Positions 25,683-35,485 of a stretch of 64,000 nt of DNA are shown here, piece after piece. Source of the DNA: Nocardia fusca NBRC 14340 (GTDB lineage: Bacteria; Actinomycetota; Actinomycetes; Mycobacteriales; Mycobacteriaceae); the NCBI RefSeq assembly GCF_001618425.1, contig NZ_BDCU01000008.1, positions 1 through 64,000 of the forward strand. Reading direction: 5' to 3'. The notes under the pieces were generated by a model. It was not told the DNA's origin and did no database searches. It saw nothing but the letters and a program-made list of their open reading frames with translations. Position 1 is the stretch's first letter, and each line of letters opens with the position of its first letter. A program made the translations under genes and the position numbers.

Positions 25683-26357
25683 GTGGACGAGGCCCTCGCC
25701 AGAGCAGGCATCTTCCAAGGCGTTGAGCCCACCGCGGTGGCTGCGCTCGCCAAACAGCTGCAGCCCGTGGATTTCCCTCGCGGCCACGTCATCTTCAACG
25801 AGGGCGAACCGGGTGATCGGCTGTACATCATCACGTCCGGCAAGGTGAAGCTGGGCCGCCGGTCCCCGGACGGCCGGGAGAACCTGCTGACCATCATGGG
25901 TCCGTCGGATATGTTCGGCGAGCTGTCCATCTTCGATCCCGGGCCACGTACCTCCACGGCCACCACGGTGACCGAGGTCCGCGCCGTGACCATGGACCGG
26001 GACGCGCTCAAGGCATGGATCGATCAGCGTCCCGAGATCGCCGAACAGCTGCTGCGGGTGCTCGCCCGCCGGCTGCGCCGGACCAACAACAACCTCGCGG
26101 ACCTGATCTTCACCGACGTCCCCGGCCGGGTCGCCAAGGCGCTGCTGCAGCTCGCACAGCGGTTCGGCACTCAGGAGGCCGGCGCGCTGCGGGTGACCCA
26201 CGACCTGACCCAGGAGGAGATCGCCCAGCTCGTCGGCGCCTCCCGTGAGACGGTCAACAAGGCGCTCGCCGATTTCGCGCACCGCGGCTGGCTGCGCCTC
26301 GAGGGCAAGAGTGTGCTGATCTCCGATTCCGAGCGACTGGCCCGCCGGGCTCGCTGA
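25683..26357 (+). CDS. crp: cAMP receptor-type regulator Crp (GlxR family)
   Basis: A 224-residue global regulator. The cyclic-nucleotide domain includes the phosphate-binding cassette [18 protein letters not shown] (78-95, with Glu80 and Arg89). The C-terminal helix-turn-helix is [20 protein letters not shown] (175-194), in which Arg188 and Glu189 read the GTGA half-site. It is the Rv3676 counterpart. The GTG start follows AAGGAG at 25670-25675. A matching operator lies in its own promoter region. Confidence 0.97.
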   Translation: MDEALARAGIFQGVEPTAVAALAKQLQPVDFPRGHVIFNEGEPGDRLYIITSGKVKLGRRSPDGRENLLTIMGPSDMFGELSIFDPGPRTSTATTVTEVRAVTMDRDALKAWIDQRPEIAEQLLRVLARRLRRTNNNLADLIFTDVPGRVAKALLQLAQRFGTQEAGALRVTHDLTQEEIAQLVGASRETVNKALADFAHRGWLRLEGKSVLISDSERLARRAR

Positions 26358-26469
26358 CGCCGCGGCACGAACTGCCCGGGGGTCCGCCCGATCGCGGCGG
26401 GTGGACCCGGCTCCGCCGTCACCGGCCGGTACCGGCGCGCTCAGTACTTCCGGCGCCACTACGTGGAAC

Positions 26470-26512
26470 GGGCGGCGCTCCGAGGGTTTATCGTCCCCTC
26501 GGAGCGTCGCCC
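26470..26512. terminator. bidirectional terminator between crp and the MBL gene
   Basis: GGGCGGCGCTCCGAGGG (26470-26486) pairs with 26496-26512 with a single mismatch over 17 bp. The loop is TTTATCGTC. The genes converge on it. Confidence 0.85.
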
Positions 26513-26531
26513 GCTGCCGAATACGCTCGAC

Positions 26532-27332
26532 TCAGTTCTGCGTGTCCCGCTCCGACCGCAGATACGTGAGCTGCGATTCCACCGAACTGCGGGCGGCCGG
26601 CCACAGGCTCTCGTCGACATCGGAGTACACCGTGCGCACCACATCCATGGCGTCCGCGTCGGCACCGAGCTCTTCCAGCGCTGTACGGACCTGTGCGAGC
26701 CGCTCGTGCCGATGCGCGATGTAGTACCGCGCCACCGGCTCCACATCCGGATGATCCGGGCCGTGGGCGGGCAGCAGGGCCCGCCCGGCACCGGCTTCGA
26801 GCAACCGGTCCATCGACCCCAGATAATCCCGTAGCGTGCCGTCGCGGTCGAGCACCGTGGTGCCGCGGCCGAGAATGGTGTCGCCGCTCAGGACCGCGTC
26901 CGCCAGCAGGAAACTCATCGAATCGGCGGTATGCCCGGGAGTGTGCAGCACCGTGATCCGCAGACCCGCGGCCTCGACCACTTCGCCGTCGGTCAGCACC
27001 GCCACTTCGCCGCGCAGGAACTCCGGGTCCATGGCCCGTACCGGTGTCCCGGTCAGACGCACCAACTCGTCGATACCACCCGTGTGGTCGGGATGCCGAT
27101 GGGTGATCAGCGTGAGCGCCACCGCACCGCCGGTCGCCTCGGCGATCGCCGCGATGTGCTCCGGGTCGTCGGGGCCCGGGTCCACCACCACACAGTCCGC
27201 GCGATCGGGGGATCGCAGGATCCAGGTGTTCGTACCGTCCAGAGTCATCGGTCCCGGATTGTTCGCGAGCAGTACCGACGCCGACGGCGTCACCACACGC
27301 AGTTGCCCGTAGGCCGGATGGGTGAGTGTCAC
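26532..27332 (-). CDS. MBL-fold metallo-hydrolase (Rv3677c type, LACTB2-like)
   Basis: A 266-residue metallo-beta-lactamase-fold hydrolase with the HRHPDH metal motif at His78-x-His80-x-Asp82-His83. Further ligands lie in HTPGHT, SGDTI and LPAHGP. A C-terminal helical domain resembles that of LACTB2/RNase-like MBL enzymes. The substrate is unknown. GTG codons stand in tandem. GGAGGT at 27339-27344 is 6 nt from the second, which I chose. Confidence 0.87.
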   Translation of the reverse strand: MTLTHPAYGQLRVVTPSASVLLANNPGPMTLDGTNTWILRSPDRADCVVVDPGPDDPEHIAAIAEATGGAVALTLITHRHPDHTGGIDELVRLTGTPVRAMDPEFLRGEVAVLTDGEVVEAAGLRITVLHTPGHTADSMSFLLADAVLSGDTILGRGTTVLDRDGTLRDYLGSMDRLLEAGAGRALLPAHGPDHPDVEPVARYYIAHRHERLAQVRTALEELGADADAMDVVRTVYSDVDESLWPAARSSVESQLTYLRSERDTQN

Positions 27333-27415
27333 CACAACACCTCCAATTCGAAAGTCGCCCGTTCGAATCTATGGGCAACCCGGCGGGCCTGCCGAACCAG
27401 GAGTGTCCGTCCTGC

Positions 27416-27901
27416 TCAGCGCACCTCGGCGATGAGTTCGACCTCCACCGGGGTGTTCTTCGGCAGTTCGAAGACCCCGACGGCCGAGCGCGCGTGGGCG
27501 CCCGCAGGGCCGAACACCTCACCGAGGAACTCCGAGGCACCGTTGATCACCAGCGGCTGATCGGTGAATCCCGGTGCCGAGGCGACGAACCCGACCAACT
27601 TCACGATCCGCACGACCTCGTCGAGGCCGACCAGGTCGTGGACGGCGGCCAGCGCGTTCACCGCGCACCAGCGGGCCGCGGTCACCGCCTCGTCGAGCGA
27701 GACCTCGGCCCCGACCTTCCCGATCGCCGACAGCTCACCCGCCACGAACGGCAACTGACCGGAGGTGTAGACGTGGTTGCCGGTGCGTATGGCGGGCACA
27801 TACGCGGCCACCGGAGCCACCACGGGAGGCACCGTCAGGCCGAGCCGGTCGAGGTTGGCCCGCCACTCGGTCACGGGCCGATTCGCTTCGGATTCCGCCA
27901 T
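27416..27901 (-). CDS. RidA family protein
   Basis: A 161-residue protein of the YjgF/RidA fold, longer than canonical RidA (about 130). The Arg that binds the carboxylate of imine intermediates is present in GAHARSAVGVFELP. The family hydrolyses reactive enamines and imines formed by PLP enzymes. It lies head to tail with the DUF4177 gene and the MBL gene. It is the Rv3678c counterpart. The specific subfamily is uncertain. Confidence 0.85.
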   Translation of the reverse strand: MAESEANRPVTEWRANLDRLGLTVPPVVAPVAAYVPAIRTGNHVYTSGQLPFVAGELSAIGKVGAEVSLDEAVTAARWCAVNALAAVHDLVGLDEVVRIVKLVGFVASAPGFTDQPLVINGASEFLGEVFGPAGAHARSAVGVFELPKNTPVEVELIAEVR

Positions 27902-27906
27902 GGCGC

Positions 27907-28071
27907 TTACTGCTTCGGCCGCTTGAGGTAGGCCACATGCTGCTCACCGGTCGGCCCGGGCAGCACGGTCACCAACTCCCAGCCGTCGGCGCCCCACTGA
28001 TCCAGGATCTGTTTGGTCGCATGCGTCAGCAGCGGTACGGTCGCGTATTCCCACTGGGTCACATCGCTCAT
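27907..28071 (-). CDS. DUF4177 small protein
   Basis: A 54-residue protein starting MSDVTQWEYATVPLL and containing QILDQWGADGWELVTVLPG, the Trp/Gly signature of DUF4177. It stops five bases before the RidA ATG, so the two form an operon. A short gene is annotated at the same place in M. tuberculosis (Rv3678A). Function is unknown. Confidence 0.85.
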   Translation of the reverse strand: MSDVTQWEYATVPLLTHATKQILDQWGADGWELVTVLPGPTGEQHVAYLKRPKQ

Positions 28072-28208
28072 GCGCAGGGAGCCTACTGGGTGCCGTCCGC
28101 GAGCCCCACGGCGCGACCGTGGGTCCGGTGATAGAGGGGCGGTCCCGGTGTCTGGTACACCACATCCGCACAAACCACGGTATGCGGGCATCCGTCCAGT
28201 GCGAGTTA

Positions 28209-28224
28209 TAGGCTCGCGACCGTG
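28209..28224 (+). promoter_or_regulatory. -10 box of a probable leaderless transcript
   Basis: TAGGCT (28209-28214, within TTATAGGCT) ends 7 nt before GTG 28222, and no ribosome-binding site is present. Confidence 0.55.
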
Positions 28225-29259
28225 GCAGAACCAACGACGATGTCGGAATCGGCCGAACCGGGCCTGAAGACGGGGTGGCCCGACAGCGCGACGAACGCCC
28301 GCCTGCACTACGTATCCGGTAAGGGCGGCACCGGTAAGTCGACGGTGTCCGCGTCCCTGGCGCTGGCGTTGGCCGCCGGGGGGCGCCGGGTGCTGCTGGT
28401 CGAGGTGGAGAACCGCCAGTCGATCGCCCAGCTGTTCGATCTGCCCCCGTTGCCCCCCACCGAGACGAAGATCGCCACCGCCGACGGCGGCGGTGAAGTG
28501 GTGGCCCTGGCGCTCGATATCGAGCACGCGTTCCTCGAATACCTCGATATGTTCTACAACCTCGGTTTCGCCGGCCGGGCGATGCGCCGGATGGGCGCCA
28601 TAGATTTCGTCACCACCATCGCGCCGGGCCTGCGCGATGTCATCCTGACCGGCAAGATCAAGGAATGCGTGGTCCGGTCCGACAAGACCGGGCGTCCCGT
28701 CTACGACGAGGTGGTCGTCGACGCGCCGCCGACCGGCCGGATCGCCAGTTTCCTCGACGTCACCCAGGCCATGGCCGAACTCGCCAAGGGCGGCCCGATC
28801 GCCGCCCAGGCCGACGGGGTGTCCAAACTGCTGCATTCGGACCAGACGGTGATCCACCTGGTGACGCTGCTCGAGGCGCTGCCGGTCCAGGAGACTTTGG
28901 ACGCCATCGCCGAGCTGCGCGGAAACGATCTGCGTATCGGCAGCGTGATCGTCAACCGCGCCGCGCACAGTCCGCTCAGCGCACAGACGCGGGCGGCCGC
29001 GGCAGCCGGTGAACTCGACGCCGCCGCCGTGCGTGCCGGACTGGAATCCGCCGGGATCACCCTGTCCGCCGCCGACTTCGCGGGTCTGCTCACCGAGACA
29101 GTGGAGCATTCGGCCGTCCTCGGCGCCCAGGACACCAGCGCGGCCGAACTCCTCGATCTGGAGGTCGCCCGGCTGCTGCTGCCCGCCCTCCCCAACGGTA
29201 TGGACCTGGGCGGTCTCTACGAACTGGCCGCCCATCTGAGCGAGCAGGGAGTCCGATGA
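28222..29259 (+). CDS. ArsA/Get3-like ATPase, first of pair (Rv3679 type)
   Basis: A 345-residue P-loop ATPase with a deviant Walker [10 protein letters not shown] (33-41) and the switch-like DAPPTGR segment. Annotated as an anion-transporting ATPase, but no arsenite-binding cysteine set or membrane partner is visible here. Together with the next gene it forms the conserved Rv3679-Rv3680 pair, reported in mycobacteria to act in stress tolerance. A heterodimer is likely. The start is GTG 28222. The end overlaps the next ATG (ATGA). Confidence 0.88.
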   Translation: MAEPTTMSESAEPGLKTGWPDSATNARLHYVSGKGGTGKSTVSASLALALAAGGRRVLLVEVENRQSIAQLFDLPPLPPTETKIATADGGGEVVALALDIEHAFLEYLDMFYNLGFAGRAMRRMGAIDFVTTIAPGLRDVILTGKIKECVVRSDKTGRPVYDEVVVDAPPTGRIASFLDVTQAMAELAKGGPIAAQADGVSKLLHSDQTVIHLVTLLEALPVQETLDAIAELRGNDLRIGSVIVNRAAHSPLSAQTRAAAAAGELDAAAVRAGLESAGITLSAADFAGLLTETVEHSAVLGAQDTSAAELLDLEVARLLLPALPNGMDLGGLYELAAHLSEQGVR

Positions 29260-30395
29260 GCACCCGACCGGCCGGTCCGGCCCCCCTCGACATCTCGACC
29301 ATCCTCGGCGACCCGACGGCCCGCGTCGTGGTGTGCTGCGGTTCCGGCGGCGTCGGGAAGACCACCGCGGCGGCGGCGATCGCGTTGCGCGCGGCCGAGC
29401 AGGGGCGCAAGGTCGTCGTCCTCACCATCGACCCGGCTCGCCGACTGGCCCAGTCGCTGGGCGTCGCGGACCTGGACAACAGTCCGCAGCGGGTCGAACT
29501 GGGGCCGGAGGCCAAGGGCGAGTTGCACGCCATGATGTTGAACATGCGGCGCACCTTCGACGAGATGGTGCTGGAGCACACCACCGCCGACAAGGCCGAG
29601 CAGATCTTCGCCAACCCCTTCTATCAGGCGGTGGCCTCCTCGTTCGGCGGCACCCAGGAATACATGGCGATGGAGAAACTCGGCCAGCTCGCCGGGCGCC
29701 GTGAGTGGGATCTGATCGTCGTGGACACCCCGCCTTCGCGCAACGCCCTGGACTTCCTCGACGCCCCCAAACGGCTGGGCAACTTCCTGAACGGCCGGAT
29801 GATCCGGGTGATCATGGCGCCGGGGCGGGGCGTCGGACGGTTCGTCACGGGTGCGATGAGCCTGGCCGTACGCGGGGTGTCGACCATCGTGGGCGGCCAG
29901 ATGCTCAAGGACGCCTCGAATTTCCTGCAATCGCTGGAATCGCTGTTCGGCGGCTTCCAGGAGCGGGCCAATCGCACGTTCGCCATGCTGGCCAAGCCAG
30001 GTACCCATTTCCTGGTGGTCGCCGCGCCGGAACCCGATGCGCTGCGCGAGGCGTCGTTCTTCGTGGACCGGCTGTCCACCGAACAGATGCCGCTGGCCGG
30101 GCTGGTACTCAACCGGACCCATCCGGTGCTGTGCTCGCTGCCCTCGGATCACGCTCTCACGGCCGCCGACGGGCTCGATGATTCGGATCCGCTATCGGCG
30201 GGGGTGCTGCGCGTCCACGCGCAGCGGGTCGCGACCGCACGGCGCGAACAGCATCTACTGCACCGGTTCACAGGCGCGCATCCGCGGGTGCCGATCGTCT
30301 CGGTGACCGCGCTGCCGTTCGATGTGACCGATCTGGACGCACTGCGCGCGGTCGGGGCGCAATTGGCCGGTACGCAGACTGCCGGGGAAAGCTGA
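29256..30395 (+). CDS. ArsA/Get3-like ATPase, second of pair (Rv3680 type)
   Basis: A 379-residue ATPase with GSGGVGKTT (29-37), [18 protein letters not shown] as the A-loop/switch II region, and a long helical insert (about 175-235) with Met and Phe residues that could form a client groove. Translationally coupled to the first subunit by a 4-bp overlap. The different P-loop forms (GKGGTGKST against GSGGVGKTT) suggest an asymmetric dimer. Confidence 0.88.
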   Translation: MSTRPAGPAPLDISTILGDPTARVVVCCGSGGVGKTTAAAAIALRAAEQGRKVVVLTIDPARRLAQSLGVADLDNSPQRVELGPEAKGELHAMMLNMRRTFDEMVLEHTTADKAEQIFANPFYQAVASSFGGTQEYMAMEKLGQLAGRREWDLIVVDTPPSRNALDFLDAPKRLGNFLNGRMIRVIMAPGRGVGRFVTGAMSLAVRGVSTIVGGQMLKDASNFLQSLESLFGGFQERANRTFAMLAKPGTHFLVVAAPEPDALREASFFVDRLSTEQMPLAGLVLNRTHPVLCSLPSDHALTAADGLDDSDPLSAGVLRVHAQRVATARREQHLLHRFTGAHPRVPIVSVTALPFDVTDLDALRAVGAQLAGTQTAGES

Positions 30396-30427
30396 ACCGT
30401 CCCGGTCGGCTCGCCCCGACCGGGCAA

Positions 30428-30463
30428 ACCGCCGGGCACTCGAAATCTCGAGTGCCCGGCGGT
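30428..30463. terminator. bidirectional terminator before whiB4
   Basis: ACCGCCGGGCACTCGA (30428-30443) and its exact complement (30448-30463) flank an AATC loop, between convergent genes. Confidence 0.87.
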
Positions 30464-30486
30464 CGGTAGTCCAATAGGGATTTGGT

Positions 30487-30810
30487 TTACATAGCCACCT
30501 GGTGCTGGCGCTGGGCGTGGAAGAAGTCCGACCAGGAGGTCACCTCGGGATGCTGTTTGAGCAGCGCCCGACGCTGTCGCTCGGTCATACCACCCCACAC
30601 CCCGAACTCGACCCTGTTGTCCAGAGCGTCCGCCCCGCACTCCATCAGGACCGGGCAGTGCCGGCAGATCGTCGCCGCCTTGCGCTGGGCCGCGCCGCGT
30701 ACGAACAGTTGATCGGGATCCACTTCCTTGCATCGGGCCTGGGCCACCCAGGCGATCCTTGCTTCGGCCTGCTCTACGTCCAATCGAGCGACGGGGGTTG
30801 TCATGTGCAT
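30487..30810 (-). CDS. whiB4: WhiB-family iron-sulfur regulator WhiB4
   Basis: A 107-residue WhiB protein. Cluster ligands are Cys27, Cys49, Cys52 and Cys58 (CRHCPVLMEC), followed by the turn GVWGG and a basic C-terminal helix (ERQRRALLKQH) that contacts DNA. Synteny with Rv3681c, between the ATPase pair and ponA2, supports WhiB4, a redox sensor of oxidative and nitrosative stress that binds sigma factor region 4. A second ATG six bases downstream is an alternative start. A promoter and a leader hairpin lie upstream. Confidence 0.94.
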   Translation of the reverse strand: MHMTTPVARLDVEQAEARIAWVAQARCKEVDPDQLFVRGAAQRKAATICRHCPVLMECGADALDNRVEFGVWGGMTERQRRALLKQHPEVTSWSDFFHAQRQHQVAM

Positions 30811-30866
30811 TTGGTGTGCCCCTTTGCCAGTCCGAACACCGGGTCACGGCGCTCCGGAATCGCGTC

Positions 30867-30900
30867 CACTTCGCAGCAACCCGAACCCCGCTGCGAAGTG
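30867..30900 (-). promoter_or_regulatory. perfect inverted repeat in the whiB4 leader
   Basis: CACTTCGCAGC (30867-30877) and GCTGCGAAGTG (30890-30900), with a 12-nt spacer. It sits about 60 nt upstream of the whiB4 ATG and downstream of the predicted start of transcription, so it can fold in the mRNA. It could also be an operator. Confidence 0.7.
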
Positions 30901-30918
30901 CACCACATTCCACATTGA

Positions 30919-30947
30919 GTGTTAGCTCTATCACACTGAGCTCTCAA
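30919..30947 (-). promoter_or_regulatory. whiB4 promoter
   Basis: On the minus strand TTGAGA (30947-30942), 17 bp, then TAACAC (30924-30919). Transcription would begin near 30912, giving a leader of about 100 nt. Confidence 0.6.
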
Positions 30948-31147
30948 TCTAGGTAAAGGTATGCCGATTGCGCAAGACCGAGTGATGACTTTTTGGTACG
31001 TCCGTGCCTGCGACCGGGCGGGCGCCACCCGCCCTCCGGCCCGTAAACGCACGTCAAGCGCCCTGCGCGATACTGCCCGCTCAATACACTGATCAGCGAG
31101 GACAACACCCGGCGTCCACACTTCACGAACCCCGAACGGTGACCCTC

Positions 31148-31162
31148 TACGCTGGTGCTGTG
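31148..31162 (+). promoter_or_regulatory. -10 box of a probable leaderless ponA2 transcript
   Basis: TACGCT (31148-31153) ends 6 nt before GTG 31160, which is the first codon of the expected membrane anchor. Confidence 0.5.
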
Positions 31163-33547
31163 CCGATCACACGTGCGCTCCTCAAGCTGGCGGGCAGCTG
31201 TGTACTCGCCTCCGTGCTCGTAGCCGGATTGTTGTTCCCGGTCGCCGGAGGTTTCGGATTCGTCTCGAACCGCGCCGCCGACGCCGTCGACAACGTGTCC
31301 GCGGAACTGGTCGAGGGAACCGTCCCCGCCGTGTCCACCATGGTGGACGCGGCCGGTAATCCGATCGCCTGGCTCTACGAGCAGCGCCGATTCGAAGTGC
31401 CCAGCGACCAGATCTCCAACGATATGAAGCTGGCCATCGTCTCCATCGAGGACAAGCGCTTCGCCGACCACCACGGCGTCGACTGGCAGGGCACCATCCG
31501 CGCCTTCCTGACCAACACCAGCAGCGGCGAGGTCCAGCAGGGCGCCTCGACCATCGACCAGCAGTACGTCAAGAACTTCAACCTGCTCGTGGTCGCCAAG
31601 ACCGACGCCGAACGCCGCGCCGCCATCGAGACCACACCCGCGCGCAAGATCCGCGAGATCCGCATGGCGCTGACCCTGGACAAGGAACTCACCAAGGACG
31701 AGGTCCTCACCCGCTACCTGAATCTGGTCCCGTTCGGCAATTCCTCCTACGGGATCCAGGACGCCGCCCAGACCTACTTCGGTATCGACGCCAAGGACCT
31801 GAACATCGCCCAGTCGGCGATGCTGGCCGGAATGGTGCAGTCCAGCTCCAAGCTGAACCCATACACCAATCCCGAGGGGGTCACCGCCCGCCGCAATACC
31901 GTGCTGGACACCCTGATGCAGAACATCCCCAGCCGCGCCGCGGAGTTCCACGCGGCGAAATCGCAGCCGCTGGGTGTGCTGCCCGAACCGAAGGGCCTGC
32001 CCCGGGGTTGTATCGCCGCGGGCGACCGCGGGTTCTTCTGCGACTACGCCCTGCAGTACCTGGCCGAGGCCGGGCTCAGCAAGGAACAGATCGAAAAGGG
32101 CGGCTATCTGATCCGTACCACCCTGGACCCCGCCGTCCAGGATTCGGTGAAACGTTCGGTCAACGCGAACGCCGACCCCCATCTGGAGAACATCGCCTCG
32201 CTCATGTCGCTGATCGGGCCGGGCAAGGACAAACACCCGCTGCTGGCGATGGCGAGCAGCCGCACCTACGGCCTGAACCGGGATGCGCACGAAACCCTGC
32301 TCGGCCAGCCGTACACGATGGTCGGCGACGGCGCGGGTTCGGTGTTCAAGCTCTTCACCACCGCCGCGGCGATGGAGAAGGGTATGGGCACCAACGCCCA
32401 GCTCGATGTGCCGTCCCGGTTCGATGCCCGCGGCATGGGTAACGGCGGCGCCCCCGGTTGCCCGCCCGAGACGTACTGCGTCGAGAACGCGGGCAACTAC
32501 CGGTCACCGATGTCGGTGACCGAGGCGCTGGCCACCTCGCCGAACACGGCCTTCGTGAAACTCATCCAGGCCGTCGGCGTGACCCCGACCGTGGATATGG
32601 CCGTCCGGCTGGGCCTGCGCTCCTACACCGATCCCGGCACATCCGGACACGACGACAACCAGAGCCTCGCCGACATGATCAAGGGCCAGAATCTCGGCTC
32701 GTTCACCCTCGGCCCACTCGCGATCAATCCTCTGGAACTGTCGAATGTGGCCGCGACCATCGCTTCCGGCGGAACCTGGTGCCCGCCCTCGCCCATCGCG
32801 GAAGTGATCGACCGCTACGGCAAGCCCGTTCCGCTCACCGAACAGGCTTGTGAACAGGTCGTCGAACCGGGTCTGGCGAACACCCTGGCCAATGCCATGG
32901 GCAAGGACTCCTCCGGCGGCGGCACCGCCTCGGCGGCGGCCGGGTCGACCGGATGGAACCTGCCGGTAGCGGCCAAGACGGGTACCACCGAAAGCCACCG
33001 GTCCTCGGCCTTCCTGGGCTTCACCAATTCGCTCGCGGGCGCGGTCTACGTCTACGGCGACAGCCCGACCCCCGGTGAGATCTGCTCCTTCCCGCTGCGC
33101 AACTGCCCGGCCAGCGACGCCAACGGCTTGTTCGGCGGCAACGAGCCCGCCCGGACCTGGTTCGGCGCAGTCAAGCCGGTGGTGGGCAACTTCCCGCCCC
33201 CGGCCCTGCCGCCGGTCGACGAGAAATACGTCCGTGGCGCGGAGAACGCACAGGTGCCCGATGTCGTCGGCATGACCGCCGGCGAGGCGACCGCAGCGCT
33301 CACCGGCGCCGGTTTCAAGGTCACGTCGGTGACCTCGCCCGGTTCGGCACCGAAGGGGACGGTTACCGGGTCGACACCGAACGGGTCGGCCATTCCCGGA
33401 TCGCAGGTGACGATCTACCTCAGCGACGGCACCGTCCGCGAACCACCGCCGCCGGGACGGCCGGCCGCGACCACCCCGAACGCCCCCGGGTTGCCGCTGC
33501 CGCCGTTCCTGCCGCCGATCCCCATTCCGGTACCCATCCCTCGCTGA
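31160..33547 (+). CDS. ponA2: bifunctional penicillin-binding protein PonA2
   Basis: A 795-residue class A PBP with an N-terminal membrane anchor. The glycosyltransferase domain has EDKRFADHHGVDWQG near 97 and QGASTIDQQYVKN. The transpeptidase motifs are Ser394-Val-Phe-Lys, SPN and Lys606-Thr-Gly-Thr. One PASTA domain (VPDVVGMTAGEATAALTGAG) is followed by a Pro-rich tail. It polymerises and cross-links peptidoglycan outside the membrane. It lies divergent from whiB4 and is the Rv3682 counterpart. GTG 31160 removes 52 non-native upstream residues of the open frame. Confidence 0.96.
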   Translation: MPITRALLKLAGSCVLASVLVAGLLFPVAGGFGFVSNRAADAVDNVSAELVEGTVPAVSTMVDAAGNPIAWLYEQRRFEVPSDQISNDMKLAIVSIEDKRFADHHGVDWQGTIRAFLTNTSSGEVQQGASTIDQQYVKNFNLLVVAKTDAERRAAIETTPARKIREIRMALTLDKELTKDEVLTRYLNLVPFGNSSYGIQDAAQTYFGIDAKDLNIAQSAMLAGMVQSSSKLNPYTNPEGVTARRNTVLDTLMQNIPSRAAEFHAAKSQPLGVLPEPKGLPRGCIAAGDRGFFCDYALQYLAEAGLSKEQIEKGGYLIRTTLDPAVQDSVKRSVNANADPHLENIASLMSLIGPGKDKHPLLAMASSRTYGLNRDAHETLLGQPYTMVGDGAGSVFKLFTTAAAMEKGMGTNAQLDVPSRFDARGMGNGGAPGCPPETYCVENAGNYRSPMSVTEALATSPNTAFVKLIQAVGVTPTVDMAVRLGLRSYTDPGTSGHDDNQSLADMIKGQNLGSFTLGPLAINPLELSNVAATIASGGTWCPPSPIAEVIDRYGKPVPLTEQACEQVVEPGLANTLANAMGKDSSGGGTASAAAGSTGWNLPVAAKTGTTESHRSSAFLGFTNSLAGAVYVYGDSPTPGEICSFPLRNCPASDANGLFGGNEPARTWFGAVKPVVGNFPPPALPPVDEKYVRGAENAQVPDVVGMTAGEATAALTGAGFKVTSVTSPGSAPKGTVTGSTPNGSAIPGSQVTIYLSDGTVREPPPPGRPAATTPNAPGLPLPPFLPPIPIPVPIPR

Positions 33548-33568
33548 TCCCGGCGGTGCGGGCTCGGT

Positions 33569-34033
33569 CTACAACCGCGCCTTCACCGCCGCCGAGATCC
33601 GGGAGCCGTCGGCCTTGCCGGCGGCCAGCCCGGAGGCCACCTTCATGACCTGGCCCATCTGCCGCATCCCGGGTCGTTCGCCGAGTTCCTCGGCGACCTG
33701 GGCGATCGCGGTATCGGCCAGGTCGGCGACCTCGGCGTCGGTCAATTGGGTGGGCAGATATTCATCGATGATCCGGGCCTCGGCGTGTTCGTTGGCCGCC
33801 AGCTCACCACGGCCCGCCTGGGTGTAGATCTCGGCCGATTCGTTGCGTTTCTTCGACTCCTTGGTGAGGACCGCCACCACCTCGGCGTCGGACAGTTCGC
33901 GGGCTTCCTTCCCCGCGACTTCACTCGTCTGGATGGCGGCCAGCAGCATCCGCAGGGTGTTCAGCCGCAGCGAATCCTTCGCCTTCATCGCAGCGGTCAT
34001 ATCGGCGCGCAGCCTCGATTTCAGTTCCGACAT
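33569..34033 (-). CDS. GatB/YqeY domain protein
   Basis: A 154-residue YqeY family protein starting MSELKSRLRADMTAAMKAKD. It contains EARIIDEYLPTQLTDAEV and the C-terminal GMRQMGQVMKVASGLAAGKA helices. The fold resembles the tRNA-binding tail of GatB, but the role is unknown. ATG 34033 matches the family start, and the open frame upstream has biased composition. Confidence 0.88.
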   Translation of the reverse strand: MSELKSRLRADMTAAMKAKDSLRLNTLRMLLAAIQTSEVAGKEARELSDAEVVAVLTKESKKRNESAEIYTQAGRGELAANEHAEARIIDEYLPTQLTDAEVADLADTAIAQVAEELGERPGMRQMGQVMKVASGLAAGKADGSRISAAVKARL

Positions 34034-34224
34034 GGGCAGAACGGTAGCCGCTGCACCCCGCCACGCCCACCGGATAACCCGCTGGGCCGGGCGTGTTCGC
34101 TCCCGCGCCGATCGGTCGTTTCCCGAGGCCACAGGCCTGTCCTCGGCCGCGGTGGCATGTCATCTGCCCGCCATGTGGCCGAAACTGTGGCTCAACACGC
34201 TGCGCGCCCAGCGACCTGGTCACC

Positions 34225-34239
34225 TATGCTGGGCAAATG
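34225..34239 (+). promoter_or_regulatory. -10 box of a probable leaderless transcript
   Basis: TATGCT (34225-34230) ends 6 nt before ATG 34237 of the metallophosphoesterase gene. Confidence 0.55.
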
Positions 34240-35199
34240 CCCGTGATCTCGACGTCGGTCCTTCGCCGAACCGTATTCGGCGCCGCCGGAGCCGCGGCGG
34301 CCGGAGTCGGCTATGCCTCATTGATCGAACGCAATGCCTTTGTTCTGCGCGAAGCCACGATGCCGGTACTGCGGCCGGGCTCGGCGCCACTGCGGGTATT
34401 GCACATCAGCGATCTGCACATGACGCCCGGGCAGAAGCTCAAACAGCAGTGGTTGCGCGAGCTCGACCGGCTCGAACCCGACCTGGTGATCAACACCGGC
34501 GACAATCTGTCGCATCAGAAGGCCGTGCCCGCGGTGGTCCAGTCGCTGGGTGGGTTGCTGTCCCGGCCGGGCCTGTTCGTGTTCGGCAGCAACGACTACT
34601 TCGCGCCGGTCCCCAAGAACCCGCTGAAGTACTTCGACAAGAACCACAAACGTGTGCACGGCGCCCCGCTGCCCTGGAAGGATCTGCGCGCGGCGTTCAC
34701 CGAGCGTGGCTGGCTGGATTTGACGCACACCCGCCGCGATATCGAGGTCGGCGGTATCCGCATCGCCAGCGCGGGCGTGGACGATCCGCATCTGCAGCGT
34801 GATCGCTACGACACCATCGCCGGCGCCCCGAACCCGCTCGCCGATCTCCGCATCGGTCTGACGCACTCCCCGGAGCCCCGGGTCCTGGACCGCTTCGCCG
34901 ATGACGGCTACGACCTCATCCTGGCCGGGCACACCCATGGTGGCCAGCTCTGTCTACCCGGGTACGGCGCCCTGGTCACCAACTGCGATATCGACCGGTC
35001 GCGGGTCAAGGGCCCGTCCAAATGGGGTGCGCACACCCGGCTGCACGTCTCGGCCGGAATCGGCACCTCCCCTTGGGCGCCGTACCGATTCTGCTGCCGG
35101 CCCGAGGCCACCTTGCTCACCCTCGTCGCCGTTCCGCCCAAACAGCCCGCCGCCGATTCCGGCCACGGGGTGTCGACATCGCAGGCAGTCGCCCGGTAG
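34237..35199 (+). CDS. metallophosphoesterase (Rv3683 type)
   Basis: A 320-residue calcineurin-like phosphoesterase. Metal motifs are HISDLH, NTGDN, GSNDYFAP (in place of GNHD) and GHTHGGQ. The N-terminus (SVLRRTVFGAAGAAAAGVGY) is basic then hydrophobic, so the protein is probably membrane-associated. Similar YkuE-type enzymes act on lipid or nucleotide phosphates, but the substrate here is unknown. ATG 34237 agrees with a TATGCT box 6 nt upstream. It is the conserved neighbour of ponA2. Confidence 0.88.
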   Translation: MPVISTSVLRRTVFGAAGAAAAGVGYASLIERNAFVLREATMPVLRPGSAPLRVLHISDLHMTPGQKLKQQWLRELDRLEPDLVINTGDNLSHQKAVPAVVQSLGGLLSRPGLFVFGSNDYFAPVPKNPLKYFDKNHKRVHGAPLPWKDLRAAFTERGWLDLTHTRRDIEVGGIRIASAGVDDPHLQRDRYDTIAGAPNPLADLRIGLTHSPEPRVLDRFADDGYDLILAGHTHGGQLCLPGYGALVTNCDIDRSRVKGPSKWGAHTRLHVSAGIGTSPWAPYRFCCRPEATLLTLVAVPPKQPAADSGHGVSTSQAVAR

Positions 35200-35285
35200 T
35201 GCGCGCCACTACCGGAAAATAGGCCCTGAACAGTCGGTTTCTTTTCCGGACCGGACCTGATGTAAGCTATCGCAGGTCCGCTTCA

Positions 35286-35359
<74 letters not shown>

Positions 35360-35382
35360 CTCGTGTTGGTCGAGACACGACT

Positions 35383-35413
35383 AGGCCCCTGACCGATGGT
35401 CAGGGGCCTTTTT
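35383..35413 (+). terminator. tRNA-Pro terminator
   Basis: AGGCCCCTGACC-GAT-GGTCAGGGGCCT followed by TTTT. A smaller TCGTG/CACGA hairpin precedes it at 35361-35380. Confidence 0.93.
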
Positions 35414-35485
35414 CGTATTCCGGGCCGAGCTACATGCCGACGAGTTCATACGAATCGATCCGGCCGGAAAACCGGATATCCGGAT

